Source: Rhizobium herbae
GTDB lineage: Bacteria > Pseudomonadota > Alphaproteobacteria > Rhizobiales > Rhizobiaceae
Length of the DNA stretch: 64,000 nucleotides
NCBI RefSeq assembly: GCF_019511375.1
Contig: NZ_JAEUAO010000001.1
Span: 1,054,001-1,118,000 of the forward strand
Reading direction: 5' to 3'
Positions 38,911 through 47,970 of the stretch are shown one piece after another (the first letter of the stretch is position 1; every line of letters starts with the position of its first letter). The notes under the pieces are model-generated. The model did no database searches and was not told where the DNA came from. It was given only the letters and a program-made list of their open reading frames with translations. Position numbers and translations under genes: made by a program.

Positions 38911-39079
38911 ATGGCGTCGCCGGCATAGCACAGCGCAGGGACCGGAGACCCTCCGGACACGAGGCGGACGGGGTTCCGCGCTTGCCACCCCTTGGAATAG
39001 GGTCCATTATCTGTCGCTGTAGGGGCCACGGCCACGCTCAAGGGAGCCGGTGGGCGCATGGCTCACGAGGCCAGCGGTG

Positions 39080-42000
39080 ATGAACTGCGTTCAATGCGGT
39101 TGTGAAATCCAAGCCGGATTTGCCTTTTGCCCGAGCTGTGGAGCAAAGCAGCCGAAATCCTGCCCTGGATGCGGCTATCCCTGCCAGCCGGACTTTGCGT
39201 TTTGCCCGCAATGCGGCACAGCAATTGCCGCCGGGCCGGCAACCCAGAAACCACAGCAGCCCCGCTCGCAGCCGCCACCTGTCCCCATGGCGGTTGCCGA
39301 AGCCGCCTCCGAGCCGGCAATATCCGATCAGTCTGCCGATGCCGACCGGCGCACCGTTACGGTGCTCTTCGCCGATCTTTGCAATTTCACCGCGCTCAGC
39401 GAGCAGACCGATCCGGAGCTGCTCCAGACATTGCAAAATGAGCTGTTTGAAGAACTGACCGAAGCGGTGCAAACGTTTGGCGGGTTTGTCGACAAATTCA
39501 TCGGCGATGCCCTGCTCGCCCTGTTCGGCGCACCGCAAGCGCATGAGGACGATCCGGAACGGGCATTGCACAGCGCGCTCGAAATGAGCCGCCGGGTGGC
39601 CGGCGTCGCCAAGCGCTGGAGTACCCGCATCAGCCTGCCGCTTGCGCTGCATATCGGCGTGAACACGGGACCGGTGGTCGCCGGCGGCGTGGGTGCAAGC
39701 AATAGCAAGGCCTATTCGGTGACGGGCGATACCGTGAACACGGCACAGCGCCTGCAGGCGATGGCGGAACCCGGCGACATCCTCGTCGGGCCCGTCACCC
39801 ATCGTCTCACACGGCATGCGTTTTCCTTCAACTCGCTCGGCACGTTGCCATTGCGTGGCAAAGCCGAAGGCGTGCTGATACATCGGCTGACCGGACGCGT
39901 CGAGGCGGCGGCCAATCCCCGTGGCCTGTCCGCCCTCGGCCTCCACGCGCCGATGGTCGGTCGCGATGCGGAACTCGCTGGCCTGCTGCGCTGCCTGGAT
40001 GCCGCCTGCTCGGGCGTTACGCAATTCGTCCGCCTGACGGGGGAAGCCGGCGCCGGCAAAACGCGCCTGGTGGACGAATTCCTCGAAAAAGTCCGGCACG
40101 AACCCCGCTTTGCCGATGTTGTCGTGCGACAGGCGGCCTGCTCGTCCTTCGGGGAGCCATCCTACGGCACCCTCGCCGCCATCGTGCGCTGTGCCTATGA
40201 CATTGGTGGAAACGACAGCCCCGACGACGCCCGCCGGCAGCTCTCCAGCGGCCTGGACGCGCTCGACCTGGCGGCCGCAGAACGGGAGCGGCTGATACCG
40301 CTTTTCCTTTGCATTCTCGGTTTCGGCGATCCCGACGGAGTGCTCAAGCACGTGGAGCCGGAGCAGCTGCGACGGCAGATTTTCTATGCCATCCGCACCA
40401 TTCTCGAGCGCCGCCTCCAACGGGCGCCGCTGCTTCTGATAATCGAGGATCTGCATTGGGCCGATACGGCCTCGCTGGAAACCTTGCGGTTTGCGATGGA
40501 TCGGCTGGAGCGCAACCGGCTGATGCTGCTGACGACCCACAGGCCCGCATTCGAAACGGACCGGCTGAATTCTGCCAAGGCCAGCCTGACGATGCTGCGT
40601 CTGCCTCCCCTTTCTGCCGCCGAAGGCCACGAACTGCTTTCTGCCCTGTTCGGCGCGGGCGGACTGCCGGCACGACTGTGCAACCGAATCGTCGAGCGGG
40701 CCGGCGGAAACCCGCTTTTCATCGAGGAGATCGTGCGACGCCTTATCGAGAGCGGCGAGTTGAGGCGCGACGGCGCACGCTGGGAAGTTAACAAGGCGAC
40801 GGCGGCTGCGGACATTCCCCTCAGTATCCAGGCAATGATGCTGGCCAGGATCGATCGGCTGCCGCCACGGGTACGGAAGCTCGCCCAGACGGCGGCGGTC
40901 ATCGGCACGCGCTTCGAGACATCGGTCCTCGAAGCAATCTTCAGCGACCCGGCGGGAATAGAAACGGGTCTCGACCATCTGTGCGAGGCGGAAATCATCG
41001 AGGAGTCACCGGGCGGAGTTGCGTCAGACAGTTTTGGTTTCTGCCAGACAATGCTGCATGAGGTGATCTACGACAACCTGCTTCTGAAACGGCGTACCGA
41101 ACTGCACGGGCTTATCGCCGAGACCCTGGAGCGGCGATATGGCACGCAACCGACCCGGCTCGAGGATCTCGCCCTGCTCGGCTACCATTTCGGCCGCTCT
41201 GCGCACAAGTCAAAGGCTGCCATTTACCTGACGGCTGCAGGAGACGAGGCTCGACGGACCTATGCCAATGAGGACGCGCTGCGCTTCTACCGCGAGGCAT
41301 TTGACGCACTCGGCGATCGCCAAGACAGCGCGTGGCTCGTGCCATGCGAGCGGATTGCCGACCTTTACGGACCGGCCGGTCAACGCGACAGGGCGATGGA
41401 ATTTTACAGGGACGCCCTCAAAGCCCACCAGGATGCCGACGATCACCTGGCGGCTGCGCGGATACTGCGCAAGCTCGGCCGGCTGCTCTTCGATGCCGGC
41501 AATCGCGATGCCGCGCGCAGCCGTTTCGCCGAGGCCGCAGCACTGCTCCAGGACACGAACGCCCCGATCGAACAGGCGCATCTGCTGCAGGAACAGGGTC
41601 ACCTCGCTTTCCGCAGCGGTGACTATGCGGGCGCCGTCAGATGGGCCGACGAAGCATTGCGCTGCGCCGAGCGGCTGCCGCCGCAAAAAAGCGACGAGAG
41701 TGAAGCAAACGAAGCGACACTGGCGATCGCGCAGGCGCTCAATACCAAGGGGACGGCGTTGGCGCGGCTCGGGAAAACCAGGGAAGCCGTCGCCGAGGTC
41801 GAGCGTAGCGTCGAGGCGGCGCTCCGCTGCGGCCAGCTCAATGCGGCCTGCCGCGGATATACCAATCTCGGCGTCCTTTACACGATCATCGATCCGGCGC
41901 TCGCCATCGAGATTTGCCAGCGCGGCTACGAGATGGCGAAACGGATCGGCGATTTCGGGTTCCAGGCACGGTTGCTGACCAACATCGCCGTCGCCTACTG

Positions 42001-42358
42001 CACCTTCACCGACCGCTGCGCGCGAGAGGGAATGCCTGCGGTGCAAACTGCACTGGCGATCGACCGGGCACTCGACCAGCGGGACCATCTGCCGGTGCCG
42101 CTGCTGGTGCTGGCGCAGATCTATCAGTGCCACGGCGAGCCGGATCTCGCCAGACGACATTATCTTGAGGCTCTCGAGGCCGCTCGCGACTCCGGTGAGG
42201 CGCAATTGCTCTTTCCGTGCTACGATGGTCTGGCAACGCTCAGCCTCGACGCCAACGACATGCAGGGGGCGGAACGCTACTTCGATTTGGCGCAGGACAT
42301 CTGCGCGCGGCATGATATCGACCCCAAAACACTAGTGATACTGCCGTTCCTTGACTAG
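39080..42358 (+). CDS. Zinc-ribbon class III adenylate/guanylate cyclase fused to STAND-like ATPase and TPR repeats
   Basis: A 1,092-residue cytoplasmic multidomain protein. Two double-zinc-ribbon CxxC pairs lie at residues 1-50. A class III cyclase domain follows at about 85-265: the first metal Asp is in VLFADLCNFTAL (near 97), the second in FIGDALLALFG (near 140), and VTGDTVNTAQRL carries the Asn/Arg pair, so it looks active. An AAA/STAND NTPase follows with P-loop GEAGAGKTRLV (near 320) and LLLIIEDLHWAD as Walker B, then TPR-like repeats to the end. The ATG at 39080 is preferred over an upstream GTG. A redoxin gene lies 15 nt downstream. Confidence 0.92.
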   Translation: MNCVQCGCEIQAGFAFCPSCGAKQPKSCPGCGYPCQPDFAFCPQCGTAIAAGPATQKPQQPRSQPPPVPMAVAEAASEPAISDQSADADRRTVTVLFADLCNFTALSEQTDPELLQTLQNELFEELTEAVQTFGGFVDKFIGDALLALFGAPQAHEDDPERALHSALEMSRRVAGVAKRWSTRISLPLALHIGVNTGPVVAGGVGASNSKAYSVTGDTVNTAQRLQAMAEPGDILVGPVTHRLTRHAFSFNSLGTLPLRGKAEGVLIHRLTGRVEAAANPRGLSALGLHAPMVGRDAELAGLLRCLDAACSGVTQFVRLTGEAGAGKTRLVDEFLEKVRHEPRFADVVVRQAACSSFGEPSYGTLAAIVRCAYDIGGNDSPDDARRQLSSGLDALDLAAAERERLIPLFLCILGFGDPDGVLKHVEPEQLRRQIFYAIRTILERRLQRAPLLLIIEDLHWADTASLETLRFAMDRLERNRLMLLTTHRPAFETDRLNSAKASLTMLRLPPLSAAEGHELLSALFGAGGLPARLCNRIVERAGGNPLFIEEIVRRLIESGELRRDGARWEVNKATAAADIPLSIQAMMLARIDRLPPRVRKLAQTAAVIGTRFETSVLEAIFSDPAGIETGLDHLCEAEIIEESPGGVASDSFGFCQTMLHEVIYDNLLLKRRTELHGLIAETLERRYGTQPTRLEDLALLGYHFGRSAHKSKAAIYLTAAGDEARRTYANEDALRFYREAFDALGDRQDSAWLVPCERIADLYGPAGQRDRAMEFYRDALKAHQDADDHLAAARILRKLGRLLFDAGNRDAARSRFAEAAALLQDTNAPIEQAHLLQEQGHLAFRSGDYAGAVRWADEALRCAERLPPQKSDESEANEATLAIAQALNTKGTALARLGKTREAVAEVERSVEAALRCGQLNAACRGYTNLGVLYTIIDPALAIEICQRGYEMAKRIGDFGFQARLLTNIAVAYCTFTDRCAREGMPAVQTALAIDRALDQRDHLPVPLLVLAQIYQCHGEPDLARRHYLEALEAARDSGEAQLLFPCYDGLATLSLDANDMQGAERYFDLAQDICARHDIDPKTLVILPFLD

Positions 42359-42373
42359 CGGAGGAATTCAGCA

Positions 42374-43054
42374 ATGGAGCAACACAACATCCAGGGCCCG
42401 TTGCGGCCCGGCGACCGCGCACCGAATGTGGTGCTTGACGCAATCACCCATGGCGGCAAGATCGCCATCGACGACTTTCGTGGCCGCAGACCCGTCCTTG
42501 TCGGATTGTTTCGCGGCCTGCACTGCGCGTTCTGCCGCCGCCAGATCGCGGCGATGGCGGAGCTGGAAACGCCTTTGCGCGACCAGGGCATCGACAGCCT
42601 GACGGTTGTCAACACACCGACCGAACGCGCGCGGCTCTATTTCCGCTACCATCCGATACCCAATCTGCTCGCCGCGTCCGATCCAGAACGGGTGTCGCAT
42701 CGCGCCTTCGGCCTGCCCAATCTCGAATTCACCGAGGACGAGAACAGATGGCCGTACAAGGTCGACATGGGCACGGTGATGAGCATGCGCGTCGATCTAC
42801 CCGGCGAACTGCCCGAACCGATGAACCCGGTGGCGGCTTCCGAATTTCTCGACAAGCTGGACGGATACGAAGTCACAGAGGACGACCGGCAGATGAAGGC
42901 CGACGGATACGGCCAGTTGACTGGGGAGTTCCTGCTCGACAGGGACGGCATCGTCCGCTGGTGCTTCACCGAAGTCACCGACGAGGGGCGGCACCTGTTC
43001 ACCAGCCCGAGCCGGCAGGAATTGATGTCCGCCGCCGCCCAGCTTCCCGCATAA
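42374..43054 (+). CDS. Redoxin / AhpC-TSA-family thioredoxin-fold protein
   Basis: A 226-residue protein with the peroxiredoxin-like start RPGDRAPNVVLDAITHGGKIAIDDFRGRRPVLVGLFRG and a thioredoxin-type CxxC in LHCAFCRRQIAAM. The late segment GEFLLDRDGIVRWCFTE closes the fold. GCGGAGGAATTC precedes the start, 15 nt after the cyclase stop, so the two genes are probably co-transcribed. The reductant and substrate are unknown. Confidence 0.85.
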   Translation: MEQHNIQGPLRPGDRAPNVVLDAITHGGKIAIDDFRGRRPVLVGLFRGLHCAFCRRQIAAMAELETPLRDQGIDSLTVVNTPTERARLYFRYHPIPNLLAASDPERVSHRAFGLPNLEFTEDENRWPYKVDMGTVMSMRVDLPGELPEPMNPVAASEFLDKLDGYEVTEDDRQMKADGYGQLTGEFLLDRDGIVRWCFTEVTDEGRHLFTSPSRQELMSAAAQLPA

Positions 43055-43192
43055 GCCAGCGCCAGCCGTACAGCTGTCCGCCGGCAGGCGCAATGATCCG
43101 TAAGGTCGCAACGCCCTCGGCGGCGGTCGCGCTGAGCCGCAACCGCCAGCCTGCCGACACCTGAGGAATTCAGAAAAGCCGGAGCGACGCGA

Positions 43193-43225
43193 AAAAGGGC
43201 CGCATCCATGGGGTGCGGCCCTTTT
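43193..43225. terminator. Bidirectional Rho-independent terminator between redoxin and leuA
   Basis: A perfect 12-bp stem, AAAAGGGCCGCA paired with TGCGGCCCTTTT, with a 9-nt loop. The A and T runs at both ends let it serve both convergent genes. Confidence 0.9.
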
Positions 43226-43243
43226 CATGCAAGGAAAAGGATT

Positions 43244-44947
43244 TCAGCCTGCCTGAAGAACCCGGTTCGCCGCGGAAACGATGGCTTCGAGGGAAGCCGC
43301 CACGATGTTCGTGTTGATGCCGACGCCAAAGAGTTTGCCGCCCGGATACTCCACTTCGACATAGGCGATCGCCGCCGCGTTCGAGCCGTGCTGCAGCGAA
43401 TGCTCGGAATAATCGGCGACCGACATTTCGACACCGAGATAGATCGACAGCGCATTGATGAAGCCGTCGATCGGGCCGGTGCCCTTGCCTTCAATCCGCT
43501 TTGTCTCGCCGTTATCGGTGATTTCAGCCGCCACCACGCGCACGCCCTTGTGCTCGCCGACCGGATAGGTGTGGTGGTCAACGAAGCGGATGCGAGCATT
43601 CGGCTGATCGACGTAACGCTCGATGAAGCGCGCATAGATCGCCTTCGACGGCAATTCCTTGCCGAGTTCGTCGGTGATCCGCTGGATATCTTCGCGGAAC
43701 TCCACCTGCAGATTGCGCGGCAGGTTGATGCCATAGTCCTCCTGCAGGATATAGGCGATGCCGCCCTTGCCCGATTGCGAGTTGATGCGGATGATCGCCT
43801 CGTAGGAGCGGCCGACGTCCTGCGGATCGATCGGCAGATAGGGCACCTCCCAGAGCGGCTTGTTGGCGACCTTGATCGCCTTCATGCCTTTGTTGATCGC
43901 ATCCTGGTGCGAGCCGGAAAAGGCCGTGTAGACCAGTTCGCCGACATAAGGGTGGCGCTCCGGAATCGTCATCTGGTTGGAGTATTCATAGACGTCCTTG
44001 ATCCGCTCGATATCCGAGCAATCCAGCTGCGGATCGATCCCCTGCGTGAACATGTTCAACGCCAGCGTCACGACGTCGACGTTGCCGGTGCGCTCGCCGT
44101 TGCCGAACAGCGTGCCTTCGACGCGGTCGGCGCCGGCCATCAGGCCAAGCTCGGTGGCCGCGATGCCGGTGCCGCGGTCGTTGTGGGGGTGCAGCGAGAT
44201 GATCAAGTTCTCGCGATTGTCGAGATTGCGGCACATCCACTCGATCTGGTCGGCATAGATGTTCGGCGTCGCCATTTCGACTGTCGAAGGCAGGTTGAGG
44301 ATCAGCTTGTTTTCTGCCGTCGGCCGGACGATCTCAGTCACCGCGTTGCAGATTTCCAGCGCGACCTCCAATTCCGTGCCGGTAAAGCTCTCCGGCGAAT
44401 ATTCGAAGCGGAAACCGCCCCCAGCCTTGGCCGCCATGTCGGTGATCATCTTTGCGGCATCGGTGGCGATCTGCTTGACGCCCTTGACGTCCTTGCCGAA
44501 CACCACGCGGCGCTGCAATTCGCTGGTGGAATTGTAGAAATGAACGATCGGCTTGTTGGCGCCCTGCAGCGATTCGAACGTGCGGGTGATCAGTTCTGGC
44601 CGGCACTGCACCAGCACCTGCAGCGACACGTCATCCGGCACATTGCCTTCCTCGACGCACCAGCGGGCGAAATCAAAATCCGTCTGCGAGGCGGAGGGAA
44701 AGCCGATCTCGATTTCCTTGAAGCCCATGTCGAGCAACAGCTGGAACATCCGGGCCTTGCGGTCGTGGCCCATCGGATCGACCAGCGACTGGTTGCCGTC
44801 GCGCAGGTCGACCGAACACCAGATCGGCGCCTGGGTGATGGTCTTGCCCGGCCAGGTGCGGTCCGGAATATTGATCTGCGGATAGGGCTGATACTTGACG
44901 GCAGCCTCGGGCATGCCCTGCTTGACGGTGTGGGATTTCATGATCAT
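43244..44947 (-). CDS. leuA: 2-isopropylmalate synthase
   Basis: A 567-residue LeuA, the first committed enzyme of leucine synthesis, condensing acetyl-CoA with 2-oxoisovalerate. Visible are WCSVDLRDGNQSLVDPM, HPHNDRGTGIAATELGLMAGADRVEGTLFGNGERTGN and the C-terminal regulatory domain that binds leucine. This is the long LeuA2-type form. The start at 44947 follows AAGAG; a second in-frame ATG is 6 nt later. The 160-nt leader holds a leucine-rich leader peptide and hairpin, so expression is likely set by attenuation. Confidence 0.95.
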   Translation of the reverse strand: MIMKSHTVKQGMPEAAVKYQPYPQINIPDRTWPGKTITQAPIWCSVDLRDGNQSLVDPMGHDRKARMFQLLLDMGFKEIEIGFPSASQTDFDFARWCVEEGNVPDDVSLQVLVQCRPELITRTFESLQGANKPIVHFYNSTSELQRRVVFGKDVKGVKQIATDAAKMITDMAAKAGGGFRFEYSPESFTGTELEVALEICNAVTEIVRPTAENKLILNLPSTVEMATPNIYADQIEWMCRNLDNRENLIISLHPHNDRGTGIAATELGLMAGADRVEGTLFGNGERTGNVDVVTLALNMFTQGIDPQLDCSDIERIKDVYEYSNQMTIPERHPYVGELVYTAFSGSHQDAINKGMKAIKVANKPLWEVPYLPIDPQDVGRSYEAIIRINSQSGKGGIAYILQEDYGINLPRNLQVEFREDIQRITDELGKELPSKAIYARFIERYVDQPNARIRFVDHHTYPVGEHKGVRVVAAEITDNGETKRIEGKGTGPIDGFINALSIYLGVEMSVADYSEHSLQHGSNAAAIAYVEVEYPGGKLFGVGINTNIVAASLEAIVSAANRVLQAG

Positions 44948-45066
44948 TGCGGCTTCTCTTCGTGTCTGAGGCGCATTTCCCGCATGCAATAACCGATCGT
45001 GGATCGCATTGCGATGGCAAATGCTGGCTCTTGAGGTTCTTTTCGTCTGCTATTCAGGGAAGGCAA

Positions 45067-45105
45067 GGAGCTGGGGCCGGTGGGCTTTCGGCCACCGGGC
45101 GCTCC
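45067..45105 (-). promoter_or_regulatory. leuA leader hairpin (attenuator candidate)
   Basis: Immediately after the leader peptide stop, CCGGTGG pairs with CCACCGG and GGAGC with GCTCC to form a two-part hairpin. An upstream GCCGGG (inside the end of the leader peptide gene) can instead pair with the CCCGG of its arm, which would be the antiterminator. The T-run after the hairpin is poor (TTGCCTTCCC), so termination may be weak or assisted. Confidence 0.6.
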
Positions 45106-45106
45106 T

Positions 45107-45226
45107 TCAAAGAACCCGGCAACCGCGCATAAGGCCGAGAAGAAGAAGCGAGGCGCACGAACGGTCCGCAAAGGCGATGTGCCCGCGGGAAACCTGCTCG
45201 ATGATCTGTGCGCCTGTGTTTGACAT
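45107..45226 (-). CDS. leuL: leuA leader peptide (39 residues with Leu-Leu-Leu-Leu-Gly-Leu)
   Basis: An ATG at 45226 opens a 39-residue peptide that carries LLLLGL at residues 27-32 (codons CTT CTT CTT CTC GGC CTT) and ends in Leu just before the leader hairpin. Leucine starvation would stall ribosomes here and change the downstream fold. There is no SD, but a TTATAC -10 element sits exactly 7 nt from the ATG, so the mRNA probably begins at the A of the ATG. It was hidden inside a longer open frame starting at 45304. Confidence 0.85.
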   Translation of the reverse strand: MSNTGAQIIEQVSRGHIAFADRSCASLLLLGLMRGCRVL

Positions 45227-45233
45227 CAGCGCT

Positions 45234-45261
45234 GTATAAACGGAGAGCAACTCAAGAGCAA
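45234..45261 (-). promoter_or_regulatory. Predicted leuL-leuA promoter
   Basis: On the minus strand TTGCTC (45256-45261), a 16-nt spacer and TTATAC (45234-45239) form a sigma-70-like promoter. The leader ATG begins 7 nt after the -10 element. Confidence 0.6.
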
Positions 45262-45294
45262 GATCAGGCTCACCAATTTGTGAACCTTGAAAAT

Positions 45295-45314
45295 GCAGCC
45301 ACATGCAGCTACAT
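45295..45314. promoter_or_regulatory. Direct repeat upstream of the Phd-type antitoxin gene, candidate operator
   Basis: Two adjacent 10-bp copies, GCAGCCACAT and GCAGCTACAT, differ at one base and end 7 nt before the antitoxin ATG. Tandem half-sites next to the start are common where antitoxins repress their own operon. Confidence 0.5.
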
Positions 45315-45321
45315 TGCTTTC

Positions 45322-45591
45322 ATGGTTCAGATTCCGATCCGCGAAGCCAAGAACAAGCTGACCGAACTCGCTCGCCGCGTCGAGGCCGGTGAGACGATCA
45401 CGGTGACCCGCAACGGCAAACCGGTGATGGAGCTTGTGCCCCCGAAGAAGAAGGGGGGGATCAACTGGGAGGGTTTTGAAAATTATAAAAGGGAACACGG
45501 CATAAAGGAAATAATCGGCTACGTAGCTCCCGATTTCGATGACCCCTTACCCGAGGATTTTTTGATAAGCCCTTTGCCGTCCGTCAAATGA
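45322..45591 (+). CDS. Phd/YefM-family antitoxin
   Basis: An 89-residue antitoxin. The N-terminal Phd/YefM fold is clear: MVQIPIREAKNKLTELARRVEAGETITVTRNGKPVMELVP. The C-terminal half is charged and Pro-rich and should wrap the toxin. There is no SD before the ATG at 45322, and it may be leaderless. The PIN-domain toxin gene follows 7 nt later. It is divergent from the leuA leader. Confidence 0.9.
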   Translation: MVQIPIREAKNKLTELARRVEAGETITVTRNGKPVMELVPPKKKGGINWEGFENYKREHGIKEIIGYVAPDFDDPLPEDFLISPLPSVK

Positions 45592-45598
45592 CGCCCTG

Positions 45599-45988
45599 AT
45601 GAAGCTGCTGCTCGACACCCACATCTACATCGCCATGCTGAAATCTCAACCGGAACAGTTCGGCAAACAGATAGGGGCTCTTCTTAACGCAAGCGAGAAC
45701 GAGCTGTTTCTCAGCGCCGCAACGCTTTGGGAAATGTCTATCAAATGGAGACTGGGGAAGCTGGATATTCTTCAGCCCCCAGAGCTTTTGCCGACGCTTG
45801 CCCGGGAATTCGGCATGAAAATCGTTGCCGTCAACGAACGCCATGCAATTGCCCATTCCGAGCCTGAGCCCCCGACCCGGGATCCATTCGATCGCCTGCT
45901 GCTTGCCCAATGCGCGGTCGAGGGCATGAAGCTGGTCACGATCGATGCCGCGCTCGCCGGCCACCCGCTCTCGGCAACCGCCGACTGA
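45599..45988 (+). CDS. PIN-domain (VapC-type) ribonuclease toxin
   Basis: A 129-residue PIN protein with the acidic active site: Asp6 (LLLDTHIY), Glu45 (LWEMSIK), Asp95/Asp98 (TRDPFDRLL) and Asp116 (VTIDAAL). The site looks complete, so the toxin is probably functional, likely cutting a tRNA or rRNA. It pairs with the upstream Phd-type antitoxin rather than a VapB. Confidence 0.92.
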   Translation: MKLLLDTHIYIAMLKSQPEQFGKQIGALLNASENELFLSAATLWEMSIKWRLGKLDILQPPELLPTLAREFGMKIVAVNERHAIAHSEPEPPTRDPFDRLLLAQCAVEGMKLVTIDAALAGHPLSATAD

Positions 45989-45993
45989 GAGCG

Positions 45994-46020
45994 AAAAACC
46001 CCGCCGGAAGACCAGCGGGG
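45994..46020 (-). terminator. Rho-independent terminator of clpP
   Basis: On the minus strand CCCCGC pairs with GCGGGG around a 10-nt loop and is followed by TTTTT. It lies 26 nt after the clpP stop. Confidence 0.85.
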
Positions 46021-46045
46021 CAAAAGCTTCAAAAGCCGGCAAAGA

Positions 46046-46627
46046 TTAGATATCGGCCTGCGAGGTGATGATCCGCGACACGAGGCCGTAGGACTTGGCC
46101 TCCTCGGCGGAGAGCCAGTAGTCGCGGTCGGTGTCCTTGGCGATCTTTTCGATCGGCTGGCCGGTGGCTTCCGAGAAGATCCGGTTCAGGCGCTCGTTCA
46201 TCTTGAGGATTTCACGAGCCTGGATCTCGATGTCGGACGCCATGCCGCGGGTGCCGCCGGACGGTTGGTGCAGCAGGAAGCGCGTGTTCGGCAGGCAAAT
46301 GCGACGCTCCTTCGGAGCCGCGACATAGATCAGCGCGCCGGCGGACGCGACCCAGCCCGTGCCGATCATCCAGACCTTCGGCTTGATGAACTTGATCATG
46401 TCGTGGATCGAATCGCCGGATTCAACGTGTCCGCCAGGCGAGTTCACGTAGATGCGGATATCCTCGTCGCTTGCGGCGGCAAGCGCCACGAGCTGCGAGC
46501 AGACCTTCTGCGCCAGTTCCTGATTGATCGGGCCATAGATGAAAATCGAGCGCGACTTGAACAGGTTCGCCTCGGTTTCTTTGCCCAAAGGCAGCTCCGT
46601 CTTCTTGTCGTCTTCGTCTTCGTTCAT
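46046..46627 (-). CDS. ClpP-family serine protease subunit
   Basis: A 193-residue ClpP-like peptidase. Ser95 (GWVASAGA) and His120 (LLHQPSGG) of the triad are in place, and an Asp is available in DTDRD. An acidic, charged N-terminus ([14 protein letters not shown]) is longer than in E. coli ClpP. It is not next to clpX or clpA, so this is one of the extra rhizobial ClpP paralogues. The start at 46627 follows GGGAG; an upstream in-frame ATG would add nine residues. Confidence 0.92.
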   Translation of the reverse strand: MNEDEDDKKTELPLGKETEANLFKSRSIFIYGPINQELAQKVCSQLVALAAASDEDIRIYVNSPGGHVESGDSIHDMIKFIKPKVWMIGTGWVASAGALIYVAAPKERRICLPNTRFLLHQPSGGTRGMASDIEIQAREILKMNERLNRIFSEATGQPIEKIAKDTDRDYWLSAEEAKSYGLVSRIITSQADI

Positions 46628-46873
46628 CCGCTGTCTCCCGCGAAATAAAATCAATTGTCCTGCCGCAGTCAGATAAGGCGACTCGAGCGCGAAAACAATG
46701 CAACAAAAGCGGATGGGTATGAAAGCGCAATCAGCAGCCCATTGCGGCTATGGTAAAGACGAGAGGTAGGGCAAATGCCGTATGGACAGGAGAGCATTGC
46801 GAAATAAGATGCGATGTCACGAATTCGCATCCGGCGGGCTGCTCCCACGCCCCGCCCTCCAGTGGGGACCATA

Positions 46874-47452
46874 ATGAAAAGACGCATTCTTCTCGCCGCA
46901 TTGGCCTTCGCCGCTTCGATCACTCCCGCCTTCGCCCACCTCGATCCGGCCGAGCACGGGTCGCTGATGGCGGGCTTCACCCATCCGCTCTCAGGCCTCG
47001 ATCATCTCCTGGTGATGGTCGCCGTCGGCCTCTGGGCAGCACAGATCGGCGGACGCGCTCGTTGGGGCGTTCCGGCAGCTTTTGTCGGCATCATGGCCCT
47101 TGGCTTCGGACTGGCAGTCACGGGCATACACCTGCCCTTCGTCGAGCCTGCAATCCTTGCTTCGGTCGTCGCGCTCGGCCTGCTGGTCGCCCTGGCCGTC
47201 CGCTGGCAGGCGACCGCCTGCGCTGCCATTGTCGGCGTCTTCGCGCTTTTCCACGGCTACGCCCATGGCGGCGAGCTGGGAGCGGCCGGCGCCCTGCCCT
47301 TCAGCACCGGCTTCATCATGGCGACGGCGCTTCTGCACGCGGCGGGCATCGGCCTTGGTCTCGGCATCAGCCGCCTGCCTTCAGGCGCAATCTTTTCCCG
47401 GCTCCTTGGCGGCCTCACCGCGTTTGCCGGCCTCGCGCTGATCCTCAACTGA
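46874..47452 (+). CDS. HupE/UreJ family nickel (or cobalt) permease
   Basis: A 192-residue membrane protein with a signal-like N-terminus and about six helices. Two motifs mark the family: HPLSGLDHLLVMVAVG (HX5DH-type, metal-binding) and FALFHGYAHGGELG. HupE proteins move Ni2+ by facilitated diffusion. No hydrogenase or urease gene is nearby, so metal and purpose are inferred only. The start follows TGGGGA; the open frame extends upstream without an SD. Confidence 0.9.
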   Translation: MKRRILLAALAFAASITPAFAHLDPAEHGSLMAGFTHPLSGLDHLLVMVAVGLWAAQIGGRARWGVPAAFVGIMALGFGLAVTGIHLPFVEPAILASVVALGLLVALAVRWQATACAAIVGVFALFHGYAHGGELGAAGALPFSTGFIMATALLHAAGIGLGLGISRLPSGAIFSRLLGGLTAFAGLALILN

Positions 47453-47474
47453 TCGCCGCGCATTCAAAGAGAAG

Positions 47475-47500
47475 CGGCGGGCTCACAAGCCCGCCGTTTT
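47475..47500 (+). terminator. Rho-independent terminator of hupE
   Basis: A perfect 9-bp stem, CGGCGGGCT paired with AGCCCGCCG, with a CACA loop followed by TTTT, between convergent hupE and queF. Confidence 0.88.
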
Positions 47501-47505
47501 CATTT

Positions 47506-47970
47506 TCAGCCGCGGCCGCGATAGGTCGGCACGCCCTGATCCGGCAACCAGACGCCTTCCGGCGGCGCACCCGTCTGCCAGAAGACATCGATCGGAATAC
47601 CGCCGCGCGGATACCAGTAGGCGCCAATTCTCAGCCACTTCGGGTCGAGCAGTTCAACGATCCGCTTGGCGATGTAGATCGAACAATCCTCATGGAACGC
47701 GCCGTGATTGCGGAACGAATGAAGGAAGAGTTTCAGCGACTTCGATTCCACCAGCCAATCGCCCGGCAGATAGTCGATGACGATGTGAGCAAAATCCGGC
47801 TGCCCGGTCATCGGGCAAAGCGAGGTGAATTCCGGCGCGGTGAAGCGCACGACGAAACCCGTGCCGGCATTGCCGTTCGGCACCCGCTCCAGCAGCGCTT
47901 CCTCCGGACTTTGCGGGGCAGCCACGTTCTGGCCGAGCTGCGAGAGGCCGGATACATCGGTTTTTGTCAT
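47506..47970 (-). CDS. queF: NADPH-dependent 7-cyano-7-deazaguanine reductase (preQ0 reductase)
   Basis: A 154-residue short-form QueF that reduces preQ0 to preQ1 in queuosine synthesis. The catalytic Cys52 and Asp59 are in [13 protein letters not shown], and ESKSLK (75-80) is the NADPH/substrate motif. The start overlaps the CDF transporter stop by 4 nt, so the two are translated together. Confidence 0.95.
   Translation of the reverse strand: MTKTDVSGLSQLGQNVAAPQSPEEALLERVPNGNAGTGFVVRFTAPEFTSLCPMTGQPDFAHIVIDYLPGDWLVESKSLKLFLHSFRNHGAFHEDCSIYIAKRIVELLDPKWLRIGAYWYPRGGIPIDVFWQTGAPPEGVWLPDQGVPTYRGRG

Noticed and set aside
45599..45988. Classification as a VapBC pair
   Set aside because: The toxin is PIN/VapC-like, but the antitoxin has the Phd/YefM fold rather than an AbrB or RHH VapB, so I describe it as a Phd/PIN pair.
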